Assembly (NCBI GenBank): GCA_003282055.1
Contig: QCAD01000009.1
Coordinates: 1-19,038 of the forward strand
From: Pelagibacteraceae bacterium AG-339-N18
GTDB lineage: Bacteria; Pseudomonadota; Alphaproteobacteria; Pelagibacterales; Pelagibacteraceae
DNA length: 19,038 bases
Reading direction: 5' to 3'
The position numbers and the translations under genes are program-made. Below are positions 14,320-19,038 of the stretch, piece by piece; positions within the stretch are counted from its first letter, which is position 1, and each line of letters begins with the position of its first letter. The notes under the pieces are model-generated. The model had not been told where the DNA came from, searched no databases, and saw only the letters and a program-made list of their open reading frames with translations.

Positions 14320-16704
14320 ATGATTAATCATTTATACCATAATACAATCTTAAAAAATCCAAGATCCGTTTTAATCATATTGCTAATTGCTTTAATTGGT
14401 TTTGGATATTACTCAAAAGATTTTAGGCTTGATGCTTCATCTGAAACACTATTAATTGAAGGTGATCCTGATCTAGAGTACTTAAAAGAGGTAGCAAACA
14501 GATATGGTTCAAAGGATTTTTTAGTTTTAACTCATACACCCAATGATGGTATGGTAACCGAAAGTGCAATAAATAATCTCCTTAGTTTAAAATATAGACT
14601 TCAAAGCTTAGATTGGGTGCATAGTGTTGTTACTCTTTTAGATATACCTCTATTAGATAATTCTGATGAACCTCTCCAGCAAAGACTTATGAATTTCAAA
14701 ACACTAAAAGATGAAGGTGTAGATAAAGAAAGAGGTTTTAGAGAAATTTTAGCAAGTCCTGTTTTCAGAAACTTTGTTATTAGCGAAGATGGTATGACGA
14801 GTGGAATAATTGTCAATATTAAAGAGAGTGAAAAATTAAATGATATTGAAAATAAATCTGACAAGGAAATACAAATATTTAAAGATCAAATTAAAAAAAA
14901 GAATCACAGGAATATTTTAGAAATTAGAGAGGTGATCAAAAGTTATGATGATTTAGGAAAGATTTATTTAGGTGGTATACCAATGATAGCTGATGATATG
15001 ATGACTTTTATTAAAAGTGATATCATTGTTTTTGGTTTAGGTGTACTTGCATTTATTATTGCAACTTTATGGTTTGTTTTTAGAAATTTGATTTGGGTTG
15101 TGGTTCCAATAAGTAGTTGTTTTTTTTCAGTTATAATTATGATGGGTTTGCTGGGCCTCATCGGCTGGAAAGTTACTGTAATTTCCTCAAATTTTATTGC
15201 ATTGATGTTAATTTTAACTATGGCGATGAATATTCATATGAGCACTAGATTTATACAATTGAGAAAATTTCATCCTAATATGAATAATCATGAAATAATC
15301 TCTTTAACTACAAAAAAAATGTTCTGGCCAATTCTTTACACTGCTTTAACAACTATTATAGCTTTTTTATCTTTGGTTTTTAGTGAAATTAAACCAGTCA
15401 TAGATTTTGGATTGATGATGACTTTCGGATTAATAACATCTTTTATAATTACTTTTACCTTGCTACCAAGCTTATTAAGTTTTGTAAAAAATAATGACAC
15501 TCTACTAAAGGACGACGTAGACTCCAAAATAACCGATACTTTAGGAAAAATTTCCATTAATTTTAAAAATCAGATTTTTATAATAACTGGGATTGTAATT
15601 GTTTTAAGTATAATCGGCATAAGCAAATTGGAAGTTGAGAATAGTTTTATTAATTATTTTAGCAAAAAAACTGAAATTTACAAAGGCATGAAATTAATCG
15701 ACGAAAAATTGGGTGGAACAACACCACTAGAGGTAATTTTAAAATTTCCTAGTAAAAAGGAGGAAAAATTAGAGGGCGACGAAGAATTTGAAGATTGGGG
15801 TGAAGAAGAAAAAAGTAACGATAAGTATTGGTTTACAAAAGACAAAATTGAAACAATTTCCAAAATACATAATTATCTTGATAGCCTTCCTGAGATAGGA
15901 AAAGTTTTATCATTTTCATCAATAGTTGATGTTGCAACTCAATTAAATAATAACAAACCTCTTGGTACTCTAGAGATGGGTGTTTTGTATACTAAAATTC
16001 CTGAAAATATAAAAACTGAGATAATCGATCCTTATATCTCGATAGAAGATAATGAGGCTAGAATAAGCTTAAGAATAATTGACTCTCAAAAAGATCTTAA
16101 AAGAAATGAACTTATCAAAAAAATAAATAATGACCTAAAAAGTGAATTTGGATTAAGCGAAGATAGATTTAAATTAGCTGGAGTGATGATCTTATTTAAC
16201 AATTTATTACAAAGTTTGTTTAAATCTCAAATTCTTACTTTGGGACTTGTAATAATGGGAATTTTTGCAATGTTTCTTATCTTATTCAAGAACATTAAAT
16301 TATCTTTGATCGGAGTTGTCCCAAACTTTATTGCGGCATTTTTCATTTTAGGAATAATTGGCATGCTAGAGATACCTTTAGATATGATGACTATTACAAT
16401 TGCAGCTATAACAATAGGTATAGCTGTTGATAACAGTATACACTATATTTATAGGTTTAAAGAAGAGTTTAATAAAATTAATGACTATAAAAAAACTTTG
16501 AAAATTTGTCATTCAACAGTAGGTGTTGCAATTTTAAACACTTCAATAACAATAATCTTTGGTTTTTCTATATTGGTTTTATCTAAATTTATTCCTACAA
16601 TCTATTTTGGAATTTTCACAGGATTGGCAATGTTATTTGCAATGATTTCTGTTCTAACTTTACTTCCGTCTTTAATATTATTTATTAAGCCATTTGGAAA
16701 ATAA
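14320..16704 (+). CDS. RND superfamily exporter of the MMPL/HpnN-like type
   Basis: This is a large inner-membrane protein of 794 residues with the RND layout. One helix (15-30) is followed by a periplasmic domain (31-232) and helices at about 233-253, 258-281, 289-308, 335-354 and 361-388. A seventh helix (418-435), a second periplasmic domain (436-636) and five more helices (637-656, 660-682, 688-709, 733-754, 763-789) complete it. Both halves show the SSD-like pattern; the second has TIGIAVDNSIHYIYRFKEE (698-716). No adaptor protein or outer-membrane channel gene lies nearby, which fits the MMPL/HpnN group that moves lipids rather than tripartite drug pumps. Substrate cannot be read from sequence. 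A very acidic stretch at 481-498 interrupts the second periplasmic domain. A weak AGG lies 5 bases before the ATG. cvpA follows after 6 bases. Confidence 0.85.
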   Translation: MINHLYHNTILKNPRSVLIILLIALIGFGYYSKDFRLDASSETLLIEGDPDLEYLKEVANRYGSKDFLVLTHTPNDGMVTESAINNLLSLKYRLQSLDWVHSVVTLLDIPLLDNSDEPLQQRLMNFKTLKDEGVDKERGFREILASPVFRNFVISEDGMTSGIIVNIKESEKLNDIENKSDKEIQIFKDQIKKKNHRNILEIREVIKSYDDLGKIYLGGIPMIADDMMTFIKSDIIVFGLGVLAFIIATLWFVFRNLIWVVVPISSCFFSVIIMMGLLGLIGWKVTVISSNFIALMLILTMAMNIHMSTRFIQLRKFHPNMNNHEIISLTTKKMFWPILYTALTTIIAFLSLVFSEIKPVIDFGLMMTFGLITSFIITFTLLPSLLSFVKNNDTLLKDDVDSKITDTLGKISINFKNQIFIITGIVIVLSIIGISKLEVENSFINYFSKKTEIYKGMKLIDEKLGGTTPLEVILKFPSKKEEKLEGDEEFEDWGEEEKSNDKYWFTKDKIETISKIHNYLDSLPEIGKVLSFSSIVDVATQLNNNKPLGTLEMGVLYTKIPENIKTEIIDPYISIEDNEARISLRIIDSQKDLKRNELIKKINNDLKSEFGLSEDRFKLAGVMILFNNLLQSLFKSQILTLGLVIMGIFAMFLILFKNIKLSLIGVVPNFIAAFFILGIIGMLEIPLDMMTITIAAITIGIAVDNSIHYIYRFKEEFNKINDYKKTLKICHSTVGVAILNTSITIIFGFSILVLSKFIPTIYFGIFTGLAMLFAMISVLTLLPSLILFIKPFGK

Positions 16705-16710
16705 GATTGT

Positions 16711-17268
16711 ATGTTTGAAATAACTCTAGAATTTTTCAGAGATATTTTTTTTTCAATTTCATCTATTGACTTGATTTATATTTTGATAACTATTTTTTCA
16801 TTAATCAAATGTTACAATAAAGGATTTGTATTGAGTATGCTTTCAATATCAAAATGGTTATTGGCGTATATTATAACATTAATAATATTTCCAAGATTAA
16901 AACCATATGTCAAAGATGTAATCGATAATGAATATGTGGTTGATATAGGACTTGGTATAACCATTTTCGTTGTGGTTATTTTTTTGGTATTATTAATTAA
17001 TAAAGGAATTAGTAGAGCAATCAAATACACTGGGATGGGAAGTTTGGATACTGTGTTCGGATTCTTTTTTGGATTTATTCGAGCCTATATTATCTCCATA
17101 TGTATATTTTCAGCGGTACATATCGTTTATAATTACGAAAAATGGCCAATAAATTTAGACAAATCATACACCTTTCCATATCTAGAAAAAGGTAGTAATT
17201 ACTTATTAGAAGTTTTTCCAAATGAAAAAACGTATCGAGACTCAAAAGAAAAAATTGAAGATTTATAA
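16711..17268 (+). CDS. cvpA: CvpA family membrane protein
   Basis: This is a small integral membrane protein. The N-terminal SIDLIYILITIFSLIKCYNKGFVLSMLSI and the central GMGSLDTVFGFFFGFIRAYII are the two conserved CvpA segments. About four helices are predicted (near residues 22-38, 47-61, 78-97 and 115-135). Length is 185 residues, standard. CvpA is known in E. coli for colicin V production and precedes purF there; the same pairing occurs here. Its molecular function is not established, and links to envelope homeostasis have been proposed. The last 47 bases overlap the start of purF in another frame. Confidence 0.9.
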   Translation: MFEITLEFFRDIFFSISSIDLIYILITIFSLIKCYNKGFVLSMLSISKWLLAYIITLIIFPRLKPYVKDVIDNEYVVDIGLGITIFVVVIFLVLLINKGISRAIKYTGMGSLDTVFGFFFGFIRAYIISICIFSAVHIVYNYEKWPINLDKSYTFPYLEKGSNYLLEVFPNEKTYRDSKEKIEDL

Positions 17269-18703
17269 CCCAAAGTTGAATGAAGAATGTGGTGTATTCG
17301 GGATAAGCAATGTAAAAGACGCATCAGCTTTGACTGCTCTTGGATTACATTCGCTCCAACATCGAGGACAAGAAGGTTGTGGAATAGTAACATTTGATGG
17401 AAAAAGATATTATTCCGAAAAAAGGTTTGGATTAGTTGGTGATAACTTTAATAAAGAAAAAGTTCTAGATAATCTCAAAGGAAATTTTGCTATTGGTCAT
17501 AATCGATATAGTACCACTGGAAACAACACATTAAGAAATATCCAGCCTTTCTTTGCAGATACTAATGCAGGTGGAATTGGGGTCGCTCACAACGGAAACT
17601 TAACAAACTCAATTTATTTAAGAAATAAACTTGTTGAAGAAGGAGCAATCTTTTACACAACTTCTGATACTGAAACTATAGTTCAATTAATTGCAAAATC
17701 AAAAAGATTAAAAACTATTGATAAAATAATAGACGCAATATTTCAAATTCAAGGTGGTTATGCTCTGGTAATGTTGACTCAAAATTTACTTGTAGGAGTA
17801 AGGGATCCCTATGGAATAAGACCCCTAGTAATAGGTAAATTGAAAAATAGTTATGTTCTTGCATCTGAAACATGTGCTTTAGATATTATAGGTGCGAAAT
17901 TTGTTAGAGAAGTTGATAATGGAGAAATTGTTTTAATTGAAAACGACAAACTTGATAGTATTAAACCTTTCCCATCAAAAAAAATAAGACCGTGTGTTTT
18001 TGAATATATTTATTTTGCTAGGCCAGACAGTATTCTTAGCGGAAAAACTGCTTACGAACATCGTAAAAACTTAGGTAAAGAATTAGCAAAGGAAAATGAC
18101 ATTGATGCAGATATTATCGTGCCGGTTCCAGACTCTGGGAATGCTGCTGCTTTAGGTTTTGCGCAACACTTAAGCAAGAATTATGAGCATGGACTAATTA
18201 GAAATCACTATGTTGGAAGAACTTTTATTGAGCCGAGTCAAAAAATAAGAAGTTTGGGAGTTAAACTAAAACTAAACGCAAATCAAACAACTATAGAAAA
18301 CAAAAAAATTATTCTTATTGATGACTCATTAGTAAGAGGAACTACTTCTCATAAAATTGTTAAAATGCTTTATGATGCAGGCGCAAAAGAAGTTCATGTG
18401 AGAATTGCATGTCCAGAAATTAGATACCCTGATTTTTATGGAGTTGATACACCAACTAAAAAAGAACTATTAGCTGCAAATAAAAATAATGATGAAATTT
18501 GTGAATACATTGGAGCTAAGTCTTTAAAATTTTTATCTGTTCAGGGCATGTATAAAGCTGTCGGATTTAATAAAAGAAATGAAAATTATCCTCAATTAAC
18601 TGATCATTATTTCACTGGAGATTATCCTGTAAAACCTATAGATGAATTAGGTGATAGCAAGATAACGCAACTTTCTTTATTAAGCACTGCATCAAACAAT
18701 TAA
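17222..18703 (+). CDS. purF: Amidophosphoribosyltransferase
   Basis: PurF makes 5-phosphoribosylamine from PRPP and glutamine, the committed step of IMP synthesis. The N-terminal class II glutaminase has Cys23 in NEECGVFGI, then HSLQHRGQEGCGI, GHNRYSTTG and NGNLTN. The C-terminal transferase domain has the PRPP loop IILIDDSLVRGTTS at 363-376. Length is 493 residues, normal. The catalytic Cys must become N-terminal, so the 22 residues before it would be a removable propeptide. ATG 17222 is the only nearby ATG; TTG 17255 or 17276 would shorten the leader. Three of the four cysteines that hold the iron-sulfur cluster in the Bacillus enzyme are absent, so it is a non-cluster type. It overlaps cvpA by 47 bases. 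Confidence 0.95.
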   Translation: MKKRIETQKKKLKIYNPKLNEECGVFGISNVKDASALTALGLHSLQHRGQEGCGIVTFDGKRYYSEKRFGLVGDNFNKEKVLDNLKGNFAIGHNRYSTTGNNTLRNIQPFFADTNAGGIGVAHNGNLTNSIYLRNKLVEEGAIFYTTSDTETIVQLIAKSKRLKTIDKIIDAIFQIQGGYALVMLTQNLLVGVRDPYGIRPLVIGKLKNSYVLASETCALDIIGAKFVREVDNGEIVLIENDKLDSIKPFPSKKIRPCVFEYIYFARPDSILSGKTAYEHRKNLGKELAKENDIDADIIVPVPDSGNAAALGFAQHLSKNYEHGLIRNHYVGRTFIEPSQKIRSLGVKLKLNANQTTIENKKIILIDDSLVRGTTSHKIVKMLYDAGAKEVHVRIACPEIRYPDFYGVDTPTKKELLAANKNNDEICEYIGAKSLKFLSVQGMYKAVGFNKRNENYPQLTDHYFTGDYPVKPIDELGDSKITQLSLLSTASNN

Positions 18704-18706
18704 TTT

Positions 18707-19038
18707 ATGAAAAAAGTAAGTTTTACAGAAATGAAAAATGGAACTAAAGATGATTATCTTTTTCTTGATAAACATGAAAAAGATTTTGCAAGCAAAACAG
18801 CAGATAGAATATTGAAATTTATGTCCGGGCTCACTGAAACTTTAGATGGTTACCAAGTTTCAAGATTAGAACATTCACTTCAAAGTGCAACTAGAGCTTA
18901 TAGAAATGGTGAAAGTGATGAAATTGTTGTTGCTGCATTATTACACGATATTGGCGACGAGCTAGCCCCAATGAATCATTCAGAATATGCTGCTGCTGTA
19001 CTTAAACCATATGTATCGGAAAAAACTCATTGGATTGT
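18707..19038 (+). CDS. HD-domain protein of the PhnZ/TmpB-like group, N-terminal part (cut by window edge)
   Basis: ATG 18707, 3 bases after the purF stop, opens a frame that runs to the window end, giving about 110 residues beginning MKKVSFTEMKNG. It contains RLEHSLQSATRA (about residues 52-63), VVAALLHDIGDEL (about 74-86) and the later NHSEYAAAVLKPYVSE. His plus HD with a following His is the metal-binding pattern of HD hydrolases. The segment LEHSLQ-A followed by V-AALLHD-G resembles PhnZ, a mixed-valence di-iron oxygenase that cleaves 2-amino-1-hydroxyethylphosphonate, and other members of that HD subgroup. The same subgroup includes uncharacterised proteins, so substrate is not assigned. 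No phosphonate transporter or PhnY partner is in view. Close spacing suggests cotranscription with purF. Confidence 0.75.
   Translation, partial: MKKVSFTEMKNGTKDDYLFLDKHEKDFASKTADRILKFMSGLTETLDGYQVSRLEHSLQSATRAYRNGESDEIVVAALLHDIGDELAPMNHSEYAAAVLKPYVSEKTHWI

Noticed and set aside
1..19038. CRISPR arrays, defence islands, prophage or transposon genes
   Set aside because: No spaced direct repeats, terminal inverted repeats, transposase or phage-like proteins were seen; every long frame is assigned to a known family.

Overview
The window looks like a piece of a small, streamlined, strongly AT-rich alphaproteobacterial genome. Gene content, gene order, dense packing and Lys/Asn/Ile-rich proteins best fit the SAR11 clade (Pelagibacterales). 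This is my recognition from the sequence; no database was searched. About twenty genes fill nearly every base. Neighbouring genes overlap by 1-50 bp or sit a few bases apart, and no gene-free stretch exceeds 90 bases. I see no tRNA, rRNA, CRISPR array, insertion sequence, phage gene or defence system.

Layout. (1) Bases 1-185 hold the 5' end of lptF (minus strand). Divergent from it are pepA and ndk (plus). (2) Bases 2093-3089 hold purN and the C-terminal 40% of purM (minus). (3) Bases 3067-8..9060 hold the outer-membrane biogenesis cluster lptG (missing its N-terminus)-lptD-surA-pdxA-ksgA (plus). (4) Bases 9049-11640 hold fabD-fabG-acpP-gmk, transcribed on the minus strand. (5) Bases 11725-14299 hold rpsF-rpsR-rplI-dnaB (plus). 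(6) Bases 14320-18703 hold an RND/MMPL-type exporter, cvpA and purF (plus). The 5' part of an HD-domain protein of the PhnZ/TmpB-like group runs off the right edge.

How they work together. LptF/LptG are the permeases that extract LPS from the inner membrane, LptD is the outer-membrane LPS translocon, and SurA is the periplasmic chaperone that folds such beta-barrels. The fab genes supply fatty acids. PurF, PurM and PurN are steps of IMP synthesis, and Gmk and Ndk process the nucleotides made downstream. The ribosomal proteins, KsgA and DnaB are core translation and replication genes.

The most notable signal is a sharp junction near 3062-3090. A purM lacking its N-terminal part abuts, head to head, an lptG lacking roughly its first 25-35 residues, while lptF lies 3 kb away pointing the other way. 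Inverting bases 1 to about 3070 restores the usual alphaproteobacterial order (purM-purN, ndk-pepA facing back, then lptF-lptG-lptD). This is therefore either a real inversion that broke two normally important genes or, more likely in my view, a chimeric amplification or assembly join. I found no convincing previously undescribed system; most of the rest is conserved housekeeping sequence with lineage-specific trimming.
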